A program made the position numbers and the translations under genes. Positions 28,698 through 40,700 of a stretch of 64,000 bases of DNA are shown here, one piece after another. The first letter of the stretch is position 1. Each line of letters starts with the position of its first letter. The DNA comes from an unidentified bacterial endosymbiont (GTDB lineage Bacteria; Pseudomonadota; Gammaproteobacteria; Enterobacterales; Enterobacteriaceae): NCBI RefSeq assembly GCF_918797525.1, contig NZ_OU963893.1:3286001-3350000 (forward strand). The letters are read 5' to 3'. The notes beneath the pieces were generated by a model. That model was not told where the DNA came from and ran no database searches. It was given only the letters and a program-made list of their open reading frames with translations.

Positions 28698-30849
28698 TCA
28701 TTTCCTTGAGCCGGATCGCCTGAAGGATGTTTTGCCAGGTTTTCGTTGCAGTTCCGGAACCTCCGGCTGCTCAATGGGAAACACCGGTAGGGCATTAAGC
28801 AACCGTTGACCGTAGCTTTTGGTGAGCAGACGCTTGTCGTAAATAACAATCTCGCCCCAGCAACCGTGGCTTCGGATCAAACGTCCGACCTGCTGAATCA
28901 GGTTAAACGACGCCGCAGGCAGGCTCTGAACCTCAAAGGGATAGCGATTTAGGCTTTTAAGCCACTCCCCCTCGGTGATCACCACCGGGCTATCGATGGG
29001 CGGAAAGGCAATTTTATGGATATGCACCTGCGTCAGGTAGCCACCTTTCAAATCCAGACCTTCAGCAAACGACTGTAGCCCCACCAGCACACTGCGCTCG
29101 CCGTTGTCGATACGCTTGCGATGCAACTCTACCAGCCGATAGCGGGGCTGATCGCCCTGCACCAGCAGCAGTAAACGGAGATCGGTAACGTGCTCCAGAA
29201 AGCGCTGCATCGCTCGTCCGCTGGCGAATAACACCAGCATGCCCGGATATTTTTTGCTCTCGAGCTGTTCGCGGAAAAAGGCCGCCATTTCAGCGATATG
29301 CTGCTCTTCGTTTTCCATCAGCGGCGCATACTTCATGCGCGGGATCACCAGCTTGCCCTGCTCGCAGTGGTTAAACGGCGAGTCCAGCGCGACAAAGCGG
29401 TCGCCCGCTTTATCTTTCAGACCGCTCATCTCCTGCAGTCTGGAGAAACTGTTCAGGGACCGTAACGTCGCGGACGTCATTACCACATGCGGCACGCTGC
29501 GCCAGATAAGCTTCTCCAACTGATCAGCAACGCGAATGCCCACACAGTGGAAAAAGAGGTGCGCCTGCCCGTCTTTCGCTTCACGGGTTGCCCATTTGGT
29601 GACCGGCGCGCCGGAGGCCTGGGCCATAGCGGCCAGACGCCAGAGCTTACTTTGCGATTCGAACATCCCCAGCGCGCGGTTCATCTGCAACAAAACGCGG
29701 TGCAAACGCACCACGTCATGCGAACCGGTTTTCCTCGCTGAGATCGTTTAAGAACATCTCCGCCAGCCCACGCAGCTTCTCAAGATGCTTCGCCAGTTGC
29801 TGGCAAATCGCCATTATCTCCGGTGGCAATTCACCCATTGCAAAGCGGTGTTCCGCTTCCAGGGCTGCAGGAAGATAGAGATTGAGGATGTTATTGAGAG
29901 AAGAGATGAGGCTGTAGACCTCTTCGCAGTGTTCGCTCAGGCGCTCGGGTACCGCCAACGGCGGCGGGTTTTTGGGGCGAAACTGCTCCATGCAGGTTGC
30001 CACCAGCTTGCAGAAGAGATCTAACTGCAGGCGAAACCAGGGAGCGGTAATTTCAGCACTCATCTCCAGCGCATCGCGCGCCACATCTGGCAGGTGATGG
30101 CCTTCATCCAGCACCAGCAGCAGGTTTTTCGGCTCCGGAAGCACCGCTTCGCTCTCCAGGGCCGCCATTACCAGCGCGTGGTTGGCGACAACCACCTCCG
30201 CTTCCTGAATTTCACGCCGCGCGACAAAGAACGGGCACTCGCGGTAATAGTGACAGTTGCGGTTCAGGCAGCTGGCTTTATCGGTGCTGAGCCTGCGCCA
30301 GAGCTCGTCCGGGATCGCCTGGCTGGTGTGGTCGCGCAGTCCGTCCCACTTATAGCCATCAAGATCGCCCTTTAGCTTCGCGCACTGTTCCTGTTCGGCT
30401 TTATTATTAGGGGTGAGTTCATCATCCAGAAACGCCAGTAAATCCTGCTGGGACGGTTCACTGCTGGCGAGCGCCGCCAGATTACGCGGGCAGACATAAC
30501 GCCCGCGGCCAAACGCGGCGGTAAAGCGCAGGTCTGGGATAATTTTGCGCAGCAGCGGCAGATCTTTACTGAAGATCTGATCCTGCAGCGCCACGTTAGC
30601 GGTGCTGACCACCAGCGTCTTTTGTTCTTCCCGCGCAATGGCAATGCCGGGGATCAGATACGAAAGGGTCTTACCGACGCCCGTTGGGGCTTCAATCGCC
30701 AGATGGCGCCCGTCGTCCCCGGCGAGCGTTTTAGCGACATCGGCAATCATCTGCCGCTGCGGGGCTCGGGGGATAAAGTCGGGGATCTGCTGTTGCAGTG
30801 CCTTATACCAGGCACCAATTTGCGCTTTCAGCGCCGCGGTTAAAGCCAT
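28698..30849 (-). pseudogene. dinG: ATP-dependent helicase DinG, frameshifted
   Basis: Encodes the SOS-inducible XPD-like [4Fe-4S] helicase DinG (716 aa in E. coli), which unwinds R-loops and D-loops. The N-terminal half has Walker A EAPTGVGKT, the four cluster cysteines (Cys120 in RGRYVCPRN and three in CLNRNCHYYRECPF) and the DEGH box (LVLDEGHH). The frame breaks at 29733-29734, where one extra C (G on the coding strand) follows LNDLSE; deleting it gives TGSHDVVRLHRVLLQMNRALGMF and continues to 28698 with helicase motifs V-VI (QQVGRLIRS) intact. Either a real mutation or a sequencing error. A LexA box lies immediately upstream. Confidence 0.92.
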
Positions 30850-30863
30850 CGGAAAACCTGAAA

Positions 30864-30883
30864 TACTGTATAAACAGCCACTA
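30864..30883 (-). promoter_or_regulatory. LexA (SOS) box of dinG
   Basis: TACTG-N10-CACTA on the plus strand is one mismatch from the TACTG-N10-CAGTA SOS box and sits 15 bp before the dinG ATG, as in E. coli. Confidence 0.75.
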
Positions 30884-30917
30884 TTGTGGCACTTTCTCTT
30901 TGCTGCCGCAAAAAGAA

Positions 30918-30941
30918 AAGCCCGGCTTTACGACCGGGCTT
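30918..30941 (-). terminator. rhlE terminator
   Basis: AAGCCCGG and CCGGGCTT stem with an 8-base loop, followed on the minus strand by TTTTCTTTTT. Confidence 0.88.
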
Positions 30942-30946
30942 CCAGA

Positions 30947-32329
30947 TTACTGCGAACTGGCAGGTTTGCGCGGACGGCGTCGACGCTGCCCTTCCCCGGC
31001 GGGTTTACCCTCGCCGCTGCGCCACGGGTTTTCACCGGCCGGTTTGCTGTCGCTGTTACGACGCGGCGGTTTGCCCGAGGATTTCGGTGCGCCACCTTCG
31101 GCACGACGCGGCTGCTGACCACGACCACCGCCACCCTGACCACGTCCGCCGCCCTGGCGACCGTTTTGAATCGGCTCGGCTTTGATAGATTGGTCTACTT
31201 CATATCCTTCCAGAGCAATACGCGGGATCTCTTTCTTCAACAGACGTTGGATATCGTGCAGCAGCTTGTGCTCATCGACACAGACCAGAGACAGCGCTTC
31301 ACCGGTTGCCGCCGCGCGACCGGTACGGCCGATACGGTGAACGTAATCTTCCGGTACGTTTGGCAACTCATAGTTCACCACGTGCGGCAGCTCTTCAATG
31401 TCCAGACCGCGCGCCGCAATGTCGGTTGCCACCAGCACGCGAATATCGCCGGATTTAAAATCGGCTAATGCGCGAGTACGGGCGCCCTGGCTTTTGTTGC
31501 CATGAATAGCCGCACTGCGAATGCCATCTTTGTTCAGTTGTTCAGCAAGGTGGTTAGCGCCGTGCTTGGTACGGGTAAAGACCAGCACCTGCTGCCAGTT
31601 ACCCTCGCCGATCATCTGGGACAGCAGTTCCCGCTTGCGCTTTTTATCCACAAAGTGAACGTGCTGGCTCACCTGCTCAGAAGCGGTATTGCGGCGCGCC
31701 ACCTCAATTTCCAGCGGATTACGCAGCAGTTTTTCTGCCAGGCCTTTGATCTCATCCGAGAAGGTGGCAGAGAATAGCAGGTTCTGACGTTTCGCAGGCA
31801 GCCTGGTCAGTACGCGGCGAATGTCGTGGATAAATCCCATGTCCAGCATGCGGTCTGCTTCATCAAGAACCAGAATTTCAACCTGATCCAGCTTAACCGC
31901 GTTCTGGTGTTCCAGGTCCAGCAAACGCCCCGGCGTCGCCACTAACACGTCAACGCCACTGCGCAGCTTCATCATCTGCGGGTTGATGCTAACCCCGCCG
32001 AAGACCACCAGCGAACGGATGTTGAGGTAGCGGCTATACTCACGCACGTTCTCCCCGATTTGTGCTGCCAGCTCACGGGTTGGCGTCAGGATCAGCGCAC
32101 GCACCGGGCGACGGCCCTTCGCATGCGGCTCTTTTTTTACCAGCAGTTCCAGCAACGGCAGGGTAAAACCGGCGGTTTTGCCGGTGCCCGTCTGGGCGCT
32201 GGCCATCAGGTCACGGCCCTGCAACACCGCAGGAATGGCCTGTTTCTGGATTGGGGTTGGCTCAAGGTAGCCCTGTTCTGCGATGGCACGCAGAATTTCC
32301 GGGTTCAGGCCAAGGGAATCAAAAGACAT
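30947..32329 (-). CDS. rhlE: ATP-dependent RNA helicase RhlE
   Basis: A 460-residue DEAD-box helicase (E. coli 454 aa). Q motif near [11 protein letters not shown]...PTPIQ, Walker [13 protein letters not shown] box [14 protein letters not shown] as LFSATFS, and motif [13 protein letters not shown] are present. After about residue 380 the tail is Gly/Arg/Pro-rich and basic ([17 protein letters not shown]...), the usual disordered RNA-binding extension, slightly longer than in E. coli. Involved in ribosome assembly and RNA turnover. Transcribed towards dinG, ending at a strong terminator. Confidence 0.97.
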   Translation of the reverse strand: MSFDSLGLNPEILRAIAEQGYLEPTPIQKQAIPAVLQGRDLMASAQTGTGKTAGFTLPLLELLVKKEPHAKGRRPVRALILTPTRELAAQIGENVREYSRYLNIRSLVVFGGVSINPQMMKLRSGVDVLVATPGRLLDLEHQNAVKLDQVEILVLDEADRMLDMGFIHDIRRVLTRLPAKRQNLLFSATFSDEIKGLAEKLLRNPLEIEVARRNTASEQVSQHVHFVDKKRKRELLSQMIGEGNWQQVLVFTRTKHGANHLAEQLNKDGIRSAAIHGNKSQGARTRALADFKSGDIRVLVATDIAARGLDIEELPHVVNYELPNVPEDYVHRIGRTGRAAATGEALSLVCVDEHKLLHDIQRLLKKEIPRIALEGYEVDQSIKAEPIQNGRQGGGRGQGGGGRGQQPRRAEGGAPKSSGKPPRRNSDSKPAGENPWRSGEGKPAGEGQRRRRPRKPASSQ

Positions 32330-32522
32330 AAAAACTCCGAACCGCCCCGACCATCACAGGTGTAGTTTTCAGGGAGATATAACGAATAGGAGAGGACAAA
32401 AACCACAATGTCGTGAAGTTGCGCAGTGTAGCAGATTTTGTGATGTGACGCATAAAATATCCTTCAACGGCCCCTTTTCACGCGATGCGCTAACTGGACA
32501 AAATCGCGATCTGTGCATAATG

Positions 32523-32542
32523 TTAATCAATCGATTGATTAA
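32523..32542 (+). promoter_or_regulatory. 20-bp perfect palindrome at cecR (candidate CecR operator)
   Basis: TTAATCAATC-GATTGATTAA ends 14 bp before the cecR ATG and overlaps the likely promoter (CATAAT just upstream). A TetR-type repressor would bind here to autoregulate the operon. Confidence 0.75.
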
Positions 32543-32556
32543 TTTTCAGAAATTCT

Positions 32557-33234
32557 ATGAATACGACCCCGACAACCTCTAAAGGCGAACAGGCAAAAAG
32601 CCAGCTTATTGCCGCCGCCCTGGCTCAGTTTGGCGAGTACGGCCTGCATGCCACCACGCGTGATATCGCCGCGCAGGCCGGGCAAAATATTGCGGCCATT
32701 ACATACTATTTCGGGTCAAAAGAGGATCTGTACCTCGCCTGCGCCCAGTGGATAGCGGATTTTATCGGCACCCATTTTCGCCTGCACGTGGAAGAAGCTA
32801 CCGTGCTGTTCAGCCAGCCTGAACCCGATCGCGACGCCATCCGTCAGCTTATCCTCAACGCCTGCCATAATATGATCCGCCTGCTGACGCACGACGATAC
32901 GCTGAGCCTGAGTAAGTTTATCTCACGCGAGCAGCTCTCGCCCACGGCCGCCTACCAGCGGGTTCACGAACAGGTGATTGACCCAATGCACTCGCACCTG
33001 ACCCGGCTTATCGCGGCCTATACCGGACGCGAGGCGAATGACACAGAGACTGTTTTGCATACCCACGCTCTGCTGGGTGAAGTGCTCGCCTTCCGTCTGG
33101 GGCGGGAAACCATCCTGCTGCGCACCGGCTGGATACACTTTGATGAGGAAAAAGCCGCACAGATTAGCCAGGTCATCACCTGTCATGTCGATCTGATCCT
33201 GCAGGGCTTAACGCTAAGGAGCCTGAAGTCATGA
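32557..33234 (+). CDS. cecR: TetR-family regulator CecR (YbiH)
   Basis: A 225-residue TetR regulator matching E. coli CecR (223 aa), which controls ybhGFSR and rhlE and affects sensitivity to cefoperazone and chloramphenicol. The HTH is in residues about 28-50 ([31 protein letters not shown]). First gene of the cecR-ybhGFSR operon; its stop overlaps ybhG by four bases (ATGA). It is divergent from rhlE across a short region with a perfect palindrome. Confidence 0.95.
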   Translation: MNTTPTTSKGEQAKSQLIAAALAQFGEYGLHATTRDIAAQAGQNIAAITYYFGSKEDLYLACAQWIADFIGTHFRLHVEEATVLFSQPEPDRDAIRQLILNACHNMIRLLTHDDTLSLSKFISREQLSPTAAYQRVHEQVIDPMHSHLTRLIAAYTGREANDTETVLHTHALLGEVLAFRLGRETILLRTGWIHFDEEKAAQISQVITCHVDLILQGLTLRSLKS

Positions 33235-34226
33235 AAAAACCTGTTGCCATCATTCTGGTGGTTGTTGTTTTACTTGCTGCCGGGATTGGCGGCTGGCTGT
33301 GGTATCAGGGCCAGCAGGTCAAGGGCCTGACGCTGTACGGCAACGTCGATATTCGAACCGTCAACATCAGCTTCCGCGTGGGGGGCCGTCTGGCGTCGCT
33401 GAGCGTTGACGAAGGCGATGCCATTAAAAGCGGGCAGACGCTGGGTATGCTGGATAAAACCCCGTTCGAGAATGCGTTGATGCAGGCAAAAGCAGGGGTG
33501 TCCGTCGCCCAGGCGCAGTATGACCTGATGCTGGCAGGCTATCGCGACGAAGAGATCGCCCAGGCCGCGGCCGCGGTTAAACAGGCGCAGGCGGCCTATG
33601 ACTATGCGCAAAACTTTTATGCGCGTCAGCAGGGGCTGTGGAAAAGCCGTACTGTTTCTGCTAACGACCTGGAAAATGCGCGATCCTCGCGCGACCAGGC
33701 CCAGGCCACGCTGAAATCCGCACAGGATAAATTAAGCCAGTACCATACCGGTAACCGCCCGCAGGATATTGCCCAGGCCAAAGCCAGCCTTGAACAGGCG
33801 CAGGCGCAACTGGCCCAGGCGCAACTGGATCTGCACGACACCGTGCTGATTGCCCCGTCCGACGGCACACTACTGACCCGCGCCGTGGAGCCGGGCAGCA
33901 TGTTAAGCGCGGGCAGCACCGTCCTGACGCTGTCGCTGACCCGTCCGGTGTGGGTCCGCGCCTACATTGATGAGCCGAATCTCGGCCAGATGCAGCCAGG
34001 CCGCGAGCTGTTGCTCTACACCGACGGCCGTCCGGATAAGCCGTATCACGGCAAAGTGGGCTTTGTCTCGCCCACCGCCGAGTTCACCCCTAAAACCGTT
34101 GAAACGCCGGATCTGCGTACCGACCTGGTCTATCGCCTGCGCATCATCGTAACCGATGCGGATGACGCCCTGCGCCAGGGCATGCCGGTTACCGTAAAAT
34201 TCAACGACGGGGAACGACATGAATGA
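33231..34226 (+). CDS. ybhG: HlyD-type membrane fusion protein YbhG
   Basis: A 331-residue periplasmic adaptor of an ABC efflux pump. One N-terminal membrane anchor (about 5-25), a biotinyl-lipoyl-like half-motif (about 40-75), a long alpha-helical hairpin rich in Gln/Ala (about 80-205, [18 protein letters not shown]...[17 protein letters not shown]), and the returning barrel. Matches E. coli YbhG (332 aa). Joins YbhFSR in the inner membrane to an outer-membrane channel, probably TolC. Overlaps ybhF by eight bases. Confidence 0.95.
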   Translation: MKKPVAIILVVVVLLAAGIGGWLWYQGQQVKGLTLYGNVDIRTVNISFRVGGRLASLSVDEGDAIKSGQTLGMLDKTPFENALMQAKAGVSVAQAQYDLMLAGYRDEEIAQAAAAVKQAQAAYDYAQNFYARQQGLWKSRTVSANDLENARSSRDQAQATLKSAQDKLSQYHTGNRPQDIAQAKASLEQAQAQLAQAQLDLHDTVLIAPSDGTLLTRAVEPGSMLSAGSTVLTLSLTRPVWVRAYIDEPNLGQMQPGRELLLYTDGRPDKPYHGKVGFVSPTAEFTPKTVETPDLRTDLVYRLRIIVTDADDALRQGMPVTVKFNDGERHE

Positions 34227-35959
34227 CGCGGTTATTCAACTCAATAATCTGGTAAAGCGCTTCACCGGAATGGACAAACCGGCCGTAGCCCCGCTCAACT
34301 GTACGCTTCATAAGGGCTATGTGACCGGGCTGGTCGGCCCCGACGGTGCCGGCAAAACCACACTGATGCGCATGCTGGCGGGCTTACTCAAGCCGGATGA
34401 AGGTACCGCCAGCGTACTCGGCCTTGATCCGATAAAAGACGACGGCGCGCTGCATGCCATGCTGGGCTATATGCCGCAGAAATTTGGTCTGTATGAAGAT
34501 TTAACGGTGATGGAAAACCTGAATCTTTACGCCGACCTGCGCAGCGTGACCGGTGAAACCCGACAAAAAACCTTCGCCCGTTTGCTGGAGTTCACGTCAC
34601 TTGGCCCCTTTACCGATCGGCTGGCGGGTAAGCTCTCCGGCGGGATGAAACAAAAGCTGGGACTGGCCTGCACGCTGGTCGGCGAGCCGAAAGTCCTGCT
34701 GCTGGATGAGCCGGGGGTCGGCGTTGACCCTATCTCGCGCCGCGAGCTATGGCAAATGGTGCACGAACTGGCGGGTGACGGGATGCTGATCCTCTGGAGC
34801 ACCTCTTACCTTGATGAAGCGGAACAGTGCCGCGATGTGCTGCTGATGAATGAAGGCGAACTGCTCTATCAGGGCGAGCCGACGACGCTGACGCAAAGCA
34901 TGGCCGGACGCAGTTTTTTGCTGCATAGCCCGCAGGCCTCCAACCGCAAGCTGCTGCAGCGGGTGCTGAAACTGCCGCAGGTTAGCGACGGCATGATTCA
35001 GGGCCGCTCGGTGCGGGTGATCCTCAAAAAAGAGGCCACCGCTGACGACATTCGTCATGCCGGAGGGATGCCTGAAATTGAGATAGCAGAAACGTCTCCC
35101 CGTTTTGAGGATGCGTTTATCGATCTGCTTGGCGGCGCAGGCACTTCGGAATCGCCGCTGGCGGCCATACTGCACAGGGTAGAGGGGACGCCGGGGGGAA
35201 ACGGTAATCGAAGCGAAATCCCTGACCAAAAAATTTGGTGAGTTTGCCGCCACCGATAACGTCAACTTCGCGGTAAAACGCGGTGAGATTTTTGGTCTGC
35301 TCGGGCCAAACGGCGCCGGGAAATCCACGACCTTCAAAATGATGTGCGGCCTGCTGGTCCCCACCTCCGGCAAGGCGCTGGTGCTGGATATGGACTTAAA
35401 AGTCAGTTCCGGCAAAGCGCGTCAGCATCTGGGCTATATGGCACAAAAATTCTCGCTGTACGGCAACCTGACGGTCGAGCAGAACCTGCGTTTTTTCTCC
35501 GGCGTGTACGGTCTGCGCGGGCGGGCGCAGAACGAGAAAATCAGCCGGATGAGTAACGCGTTCGGCCTGACCAACATTGCCTCACACGCCACAGATTCAC
35601 TGCCACTCGGCTTTAAACAGCGGCTGGCGCTGGCATGCTCGCTGATGCATGAGCCCGATATTCTGTTTCTGGATGAGCCGACATCCGGTGTTGACCCGCT
35701 TACCCGCCGTGAGTTTTGGTTGCATATCAACAGCATGGTGGAAAAAGGCGTTACGGTGATGGTGACAACCCACTTTATGGATGAAGCCGAGTATTGCGAT
35801 CGTATCGGGCTGGTCTATCGCGGCAAAATCATCGCCCACGGTACGCCGGACGACCTGAAAATGCAGGCCGCAGACCAGGACGTACCGGACCCAACCATGG
35901 AGCAGGCGTTTATCACCCTCATCCAGGACTGGGATAAGGAGCATGCCAATGCGCAGTAA
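34219..35959 (+). pseudogene. ybhF: ABC transporter ATPase YbhF (two fused cassettes), frameshifted
   Basis: E. coli YbhF is a 578-residue ATPase with two cassettes. Cassette 1 has Walker A GPDGAGKTT, signature LSGGMKQKLGLA and Walker B LLLDEPGVGVDP. After HRVEGTPG the frame is lost in a run of six G (35193-35198); with five G the sequence reads ETVIEAKSLTKKFGEFAATDNVNFAVKRGEIFGLLGPNGAGKST and cassette 2 continues to 35959 with LGFKQRLALACSL as a degenerate signature and Walker B LFLDEPTSGVDP. Removing one base restores the full gene. A long G-run makes sequencing error the simplest explanation. Confidence 0.92.
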
Positions 35960-37082
35960 TGCCATTTCATGGCGCAGGGTGCGCGCGCTGTGCAATAAAG
36001 AGACGCGCCAGATTGTGCGAGACCCCAGCAGTTGGCTGATAGCCGTGGTGATCCCCCTGCTGCTGCTGTTCATCTTTGGCTACGGCATTAACCTCGACTC
36101 CAGTAAGCTCAGGGTGGGGATACTGCTGGAACAACAGAGCGAAGAGGCGCTGGATTTTACCCATGCCATGACCGGATCACCTTATATTGACGCCACCATC
36201 AGCGATAATCGCCAGGAACTGATCCAAAAGATGCAGGCCGGGAAAATTCGCGGGCTGGTGGTGATCCCGGTGGTTTTTGCGGCCAATATGGCCCGTGCAA
36301 AAGCCGATGCCCCCATTCAGGTGATTACCGACGGTAGCGAACCCAATACCGCTAACTTCGTTCAGGGTTACGTGGAAGGTATCTGGCAGCTCTGGCAGAT
36401 GCAGCGTGCCGAAGACAGGGGCGAATCGTTTGAACCACTGATTGACGTGCAGACACGCTACTGGTTCAACCCTGCCGCCATTAGCCAGCATTTCATTATT
36501 CCAGGTGCGGTTACCATCATCATGACGGTGATTGGCGCGATCCTGACCTCGCTGGTGATTGCCCGCGAATGGGAGCGCGGCACCATGGAAGCGTTACTTT
36601 CCACCGAAGTGACACGCGTTGAGCTGCTGCTCTGTAAGCTGATCCCCTATTACTTCCTCGGCATGCTGGCGATGCTGCTGTGCATGCTGGTCTCGGTATT
36701 TATCCTCGGCGTGCCCTATCGCGGCTCGCTGGTGCTGTTGTTTTTCATCACCAGCCTGTTTTTACTCAGCACGCTGGGGATGGGGCTGCTCATCTCCACC
36801 ATAACCCGTAACCAGTTTAACGCCGCCCAGGTGGCGCTCAACGCCGCGTTTTTACCCTCGATAATGCTGTCCGGCTTTATCTTCCAGATAGACAGCATGC
36901 CTGCGGTGATCCGCGCCGTGACCTACATTATTCCGGCGCGCTACTTCGTGAGCACCCTACAAAGCCTGTTCCTGGCGGGGAATATTCCGGCGGTGTTGAT
37001 TATCAACATTCTGTTTTTGATGGCATCGGCAGTGATGTTTATCGGGCTGACATGGATGAAAACCAAACGGCGATTAGATTAA
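35949..37082 (+). CDS. ybhS: ABC-2 type permease YbhS
   Basis: A 377-residue ABC-2 transporter membrane subunit, same length as E. coli YbhS. One N-terminal helix (about 25-45, [17 protein letters not shown]), a large periplasmic domain (about 50-175), and five C-terminal helices with the ABC-2 signature near [21 protein letters not shown] 35949 chosen over 35943 because GGAG then sits at proper distance and the length matches E. coli; it overlaps the ybhF end by 11 bp. Forms the membrane channel with YbhR. Confidence 0.94.
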   Translation: MRSNAISWRRVRALCNKETRQIVRDPSSWLIAVVIPLLLLFIFGYGINLDSSKLRVGILLEQQSEEALDFTHAMTGSPYIDATISDNRQELIQKMQAGKIRGLVVIPVVFAANMARAKADAPIQVITDGSEPNTANFVQGYVEGIWQLWQMQRAEDRGESFEPLIDVQTRYWFNPAAISQHFIIPGAVTIIMTVIGAILTSLVIAREWERGTMEALLSTEVTRVELLLCKLIPYYFLGMLAMLLCMLVSVFILGVPYRGSLVLLFFITSLFLLSTLGMGLLISTITRNQFNAAQVALNAAFLPSIMLSGFIFQIDSMPAVIRAVTYIIPARYFVSTLQSLFLAGNIPAVLIINILFLMASAVMFIGLTWMKTKRRLD

Positions 37083-37091
37083 GGAGCGCGT

Positions 37092-38198
37092 ATGTTTTAC
37101 CGCTTATGGACGTTGATACGCAAAGAGCTGCAATCGCTGCTACGAGAGCCACAAACCCGCGCCATTCTGGTATTGCCGGTGCTGATTCAGGTGCTGCTGT
37201 TCCCGTTTGCCGCAACGCTTGAGGTGACTAACGCCACCATCGCTATCTATAACGAAGACAACGGCAAACATTCCGTCGAGCTGACGCAGCGCTTTGCCCG
37301 GGCGAAAGCCTTTACCCATATTTTGCTGCTGAACAGTCCGCAGGAGATCCAGCCCACCATCGACACGCAAAAAGCGTTGCTGCTGGTGCGTTTCCCGGCC
37401 GATTTCTCGCGCAACCTGGACACTTTGCGCACCGCGCCGATGCAGCTAATCCTCGACGGGCGAAACTCCAACAGCGCCCAGATCGCGGCCAACTATTTAC
37501 AGCAGGTGGTCAAAAATTACCAGCAGGAGCTGATGGAGGGCAAAGCCAAACCCAATAATAGCACGCTGGTGGTGCGCAACTGGTACAACCCAAATCTGGA
37601 CTACAAATGGTTCGTGGTGCCGTCGCTCATCGCGATGATCACCACCATCGGCGTGATGATTGTCACCTCGCTGTCCGTGGCCCGCGAACGCGAACAAGGA
37701 ACGCTCGATCAACTGCTGGTCTCCCCGCTGGCCACCTGGCAGATTTTCGTCGGTAAAGCGGTTCCAGCGCTGATTGTCGCCACTTTCCAGGCCACAATCG
37801 TGCTGGGGATCGGGATTTGGGCCTACCAGATCCCCTTTGCCGGTTCGCTGGCGCTGTTTTATTTCACGATGGTGATTTACGGGCTCTCGCTTGTGGGGTT
37901 TGGTCTGCTGATTTCGGCCCTCTGCTCGACCCAGCAGCAGGCGTTTATTGGGGTGTTCGTCTTTATGATGCCGGCGATTTTGCTCTCAGGCTATGTCTCC
38001 CCGGTCGAGAATATGCCGGTGTGGCTGCAAAACCTGACGTGGATAAACCCGATTCGACACTTTACGGATATCACCAAACAAATTTATCTCAAGGATGCGA
38101 GTCTGGATATTGTCTGGGGAAGTTTGTGGCCGCTACTGATCATCGCGGCCACGACGGGGTCAGTGGCCTACGCGATGTTTAGACGCAACATTGCGTAG
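37092..38198 (+). CDS. ybhR: ABC-2 type permease YbhR
   Basis: A 368-residue paralogue of YbhS with the same layout: helix at about 25-45, periplasmic domain, then five helices after [16 protein letters not shown]. Same length as E. coli YbhR. Last gene of cecR-ybhGFSR; start ATG 37092 after AAGGAGCG, nine bp past ybhS. The last 39 bp overlap the 3' end of ybhQ on the other strand. In E. coli the pump has been linked to Na+/Li+ efflux and drug tolerance. Confidence 0.95.
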   Translation: MFYRLWTLIRKELQSLLREPQTRAILVLPVLIQVLLFPFAATLEVTNATIAIYNEDNGKHSVELTQRFARAKAFTHILLLNSPQEIQPTIDTQKALLLVRFPADFSRNLDTLRTAPMQLILDGRNSNSAQIAANYLQQVVKNYQQELMEGKAKPNNSTLVVRNWYNPNLDYKWFVVPSLIAMITTIGVMIVTSLSVAREREQGTLDQLLVSPLATWQIFVGKAVPALIVATFQATIVLGIGIWAYQIPFAGSLALFYFTMVIYGLSLVGFGLLISALCSTQQQAFIGVFVFMMPAILLSGYVSPVENMPVWLQNLTWINPIRHFTDITKQIYLKDASLDIVWGSLWPLLIIAATTGSVAYAMFRRNIA

Positions 38199-38570
38199 CT
38201 TTTTCTCTTTAGTCAGTAAAGAGACCACCGCAGGCCCTGCAAGGATAACCAGACCGGCCAGGGCCAGCAGCAGGTTGTTTTGCAGCACGCGTGACAGCAA
38301 CCACAGTACGATCATCGCGGCACCAAAATACCAGGTGGTGGTGAGCTCCTCGAGCACATCACCCACCTCACGCCAGCGCGCTTCATGGTGGCGCTGCAGG
38401 AACAACATCGACAGCACGGTGACGCCGTACAGGACACATAGCCCTAAGCCAACCCGCACCAGCGTGCCGCTCATCCAGCCCATCACTAGTACGGCCACGA
38501 CCAGTAAATGCAACATTATCTGCCAACAACTTAAACCTGTTGCGACACGAACACGTTGTTGCCACTTCAT
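38160..38570 (-). CDS. ybhQ: Inner-membrane protein YbhQ
   Basis: A 136-residue membrane protein with about four helices (residues about 15-35, 38-56, 75-92, 95-112), matching E. coli YbhQ in length and sequence ([26 protein letters not shown]). No enzymatic motif; function unknown. Tail-to-tail overlap with ybhR of 39 bp. Divergent from ybhP. Confidence 0.93.
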   Translation of the reverse strand: MKWQQRVRVATGLSCWQIMLHLLVVAVLVMGWMSGTLVRVGLGLCVLYGVTVLSMLFLQRHHEARWREVGDVLEELTTTWYFGAAMIVLWLLSRVLQNNLLLALAGLVILAGPAVVSLLTKEKKLRNVASKHRVGH

Positions 38571-38703
38571 GGCTTCTCTCCTGAAGGATTTTTATCTGCT
38601 AGTTCAGACTACCGCACTTTACGGAAAATTCCGTAACACCGCATCTTTTTGTGACGCCGACTACACTTTATTTTCATCGGGATAGTCACCCAGGAAGGTG
38701 TTT

Positions 38704-39465
38704 ATGGCCACAAAAACGCAGCATTTCTCACTTAAAGTGCTGACGATTAATATTCACAAAGGCTTCACAGCATTTAATCGCCGCTTCATTTTACCGGAGC
38801 TGCGCGATGCGGTACGTACCGTCAAAGCAGATATCGTCTGCCTCCAGGAGGTGATGGGCGCCCACGACGTTCATCCCATGCACGTTGAAAACTGGCCCGA
38901 CACGCCGCACTATGAATTTCTGGCCGATACGATGTGGAGTGATTACGCCTACGGGCGCAATGCGGTCTACCCGGAGGGGCATCATGGCAACGCGGTCCTG
39001 TCGCGTTTTCCTATCGAACATTATGAGAACCGGGATGTTTCCGTTGGGGAAAGCGAAAAGCGGGGGTTGCTCTATTGCCGAATCACCCCGCCCGGGCTTG
39101 CATTTCCCGTTCACGTTGGCTGCGTCCATCTTGGCCTGCGGGAAGCACACCGTCAGGCGCAGCTCCGGATGCTGGCCGACTGGACAAACGCCCTGCCCGA
39201 GGGCGAACCCGTAGTCGTCGCGGGAGATTTCAACGATTGGCGGCAGCGAGCCAACCATCCGCTGAGGGTCAACGCCGGGCTGGAGGAGATTTTCACCCGC
39301 GCACACGGTCGCCCCGCGCGCACATTCCCGGTGCGCTTCCCCTTGCTACGACTTGACCGCATCTATGTGAAAAATGCTCATGCCAGCAGCCCAACCGCGC
39401 TGGCGTTACTCAACTGGCGACATCTATCAGACCATGCCCCGCTCAGCGCGGAGATCCACTTATGA
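38704..39465 (+). CDS. ybhP: Endonuclease/exonuclease/phosphatase-family protein YbhP
   Basis: A 253-residue protein of the EEP superfamily. Family motifs are LQEVMG (metal-binding Glu), [28 protein letters not shown] and the terminal [13 protein letters not shown] with the catalytic His. E. coli YbhP (253 aa) sits in the same operon as clsB; the substrate is not established, though a phospholipid-related role is plausible from context. Start ATG 38704 after AGGAAGG; the GTG six bases earlier is rejected. TGA overlaps the clsB ATG. Confidence 0.94.
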   Translation: MATKTQHFSLKVLTINIHKGFTAFNRRFILPELRDAVRTVKADIVCLQEVMGAHDVHPMHVENWPDTPHYEFLADTMWSDYAYGRNAVYPEGHHGNAVLSRFPIEHYENRDVSVGESEKRGLLYCRITPPGLAFPVHVGCVHLGLREAHRQAQLRMLADWTNALPEGEPVVVAGDFNDWRQRANHPLRVNAGLEEIFTRAHGRPARTFPVRFPLLRLDRIYVKNAHASSPTALALLNWRHLSDHAPLSAEIHL

Positions 39466-40700
39466 AATGTTCATGGCAGGAAGGGAATCTAATTACGCTT
39501 CTGGAAAATGGCGATAACTATTATCCGGCGGTCTTTGAGGCCATTAGCCGCGCACAGCAGAAAGTGATCCTTGAGACGTTCATCTGGTTTGAAGATGACG
39601 TCGGTAAACAGTTGCATAGCGTGCTGCTGCGTGCCGCCCTTCGCGGCATTCAAATCGAAGTATTGCTGGATGGCTATGGTTCACCGGATCTCAGCGATGC
39701 GTTTGTCAACGAACTCACCGCTGCCGGTGTCGTTTTTCGTTATTACGACCCGGGTCCGCGACTTTTTGGCATGCGCACCAACCTGTTCCGCCGGATGCAT
39801 CGCAAAATTGTCGTCGTGGATGAGACGGTGGCGTTTGTTGGCGGCATTAACTACTCCGCCGAACATATGTCCGACTATGGGCCTGAAGCCAAGCAGGATT
39901 ACGCCATTCGCATTGAAGGGCCGGTGGTGCAGGATATCCTGCTTTTCGAACTGGAAAACCTGCCGGGCAAAGAGGCCGTTCGCCGCTGGTGGAAGCGTCG
40001 CCATCGGCCGGAAGAGAACCGTCAGCCAGGCGAAGCGCAGGCACTGTTTGTCTGGCGGGATAACGGCGAACACCGGGACGACATAGAACGTCATTACCTG
40101 AAGATGCTGGCGAATGCGAAGCGCGAGGTGATTATCGCCAACGCTTATTTCTTCCCGGGCTACCGTATTCTGCATGCGATGCGCAATGCTGCCCGGCGCG
40201 GCGTGCGCGTGAAGCTGATTGTGCAGGGTGAACCGGATATGCCCATTGTGAAGGTCGGCGCGCGCCTGCTTTACAACTATCTGGTGAAAGGCGGGGTGCA
40301 GATCTACGAATATCGCCGCCGCCCATTGCACGGCAAGGTCGCGCTGATGGACGATCACTGGGCGACGGTTGGCTCCAGCAATCTCGATCCGCTGAGCTTG
40401 TCGCTTAATCTGGAAGCGAACCTGATCATCCACGATCGTCAGTTCAACCACACTCTGCGCGATAACCTTCAGGGGTTGATCGACAACGACTGTGTGCGGG
40501 TCGATGAATCGATGGTCCCCAAACGGACCTGGTGGAACCTGGGCATTGGCGTAGTGGTATTCCACTTCCTGCGTCACTTCCCGGCCATGGTGGGCTGGCT
40601 ACCCGCCCACACGCCGAAACTCGCGCAGGTGGAGCCGCCCGTCCAACCCGAACTAGAAACCCAGGACCGCGTTGAAGCGGAAGATGGAGGGAAAACCTGA
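39462..40700 (+). CDS. clsB: Cardiolipin synthase B
   Basis: A 412-residue phospholipase-D-superfamily enzyme (E. coli ClsB 413 aa) condensing phosphatidylglycerol to cardiolipin, and able to make PG from PE. Two HKD motifs are visible: HRKIVVVD (His113, Lys115, Asp120) and HGKVALMD followed by [19 protein letters not shown]. Peripheral inner-membrane enzyme. Translationally coupled to ybhP upstream and ybhN downstream by one- to four-base overlaps. Confidence 0.97.
   Translation: MKCSWQEGNLITLLENGDNYYPAVFEAISRAQQKVILETFIWFEDDVGKQLHSVLLRAALRGIQIEVLLDGYGSPDLSDAFVNELTAAGVVFRYYDPGPRLFGMRTNLFRRMHRKIVVVDETVAFVGGINYSAEHMSDYGPEAKQDYAIRIEGPVVQDILLFELENLPGKEAVRRWWKRRHRPEENRQPGEAQALFVWRDNGEHRDDIERHYLKMLANAKREVIIANAYFFPGYRILHAMRNAARRGVRVKLIVQGEPDMPIVKVGARLLYNYLVKGGVQIYEYRRRPLHGKVALMDDHWATVGSSNLDPLSLSLNLEANLIIHDRQFNHTLRDNLQGLIDNDCVRVDESMVPKRTWWNLGIGVVVFHFLRHFPAMVGWLPAHTPKLAQVEPPVQPELETQDRVEAEDGGKT

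Noticed and set aside
39681..40577. 298-codon open frame antisense to clsB
   Set aside because: Shadow of clsB, whose HKD motifs are intact.
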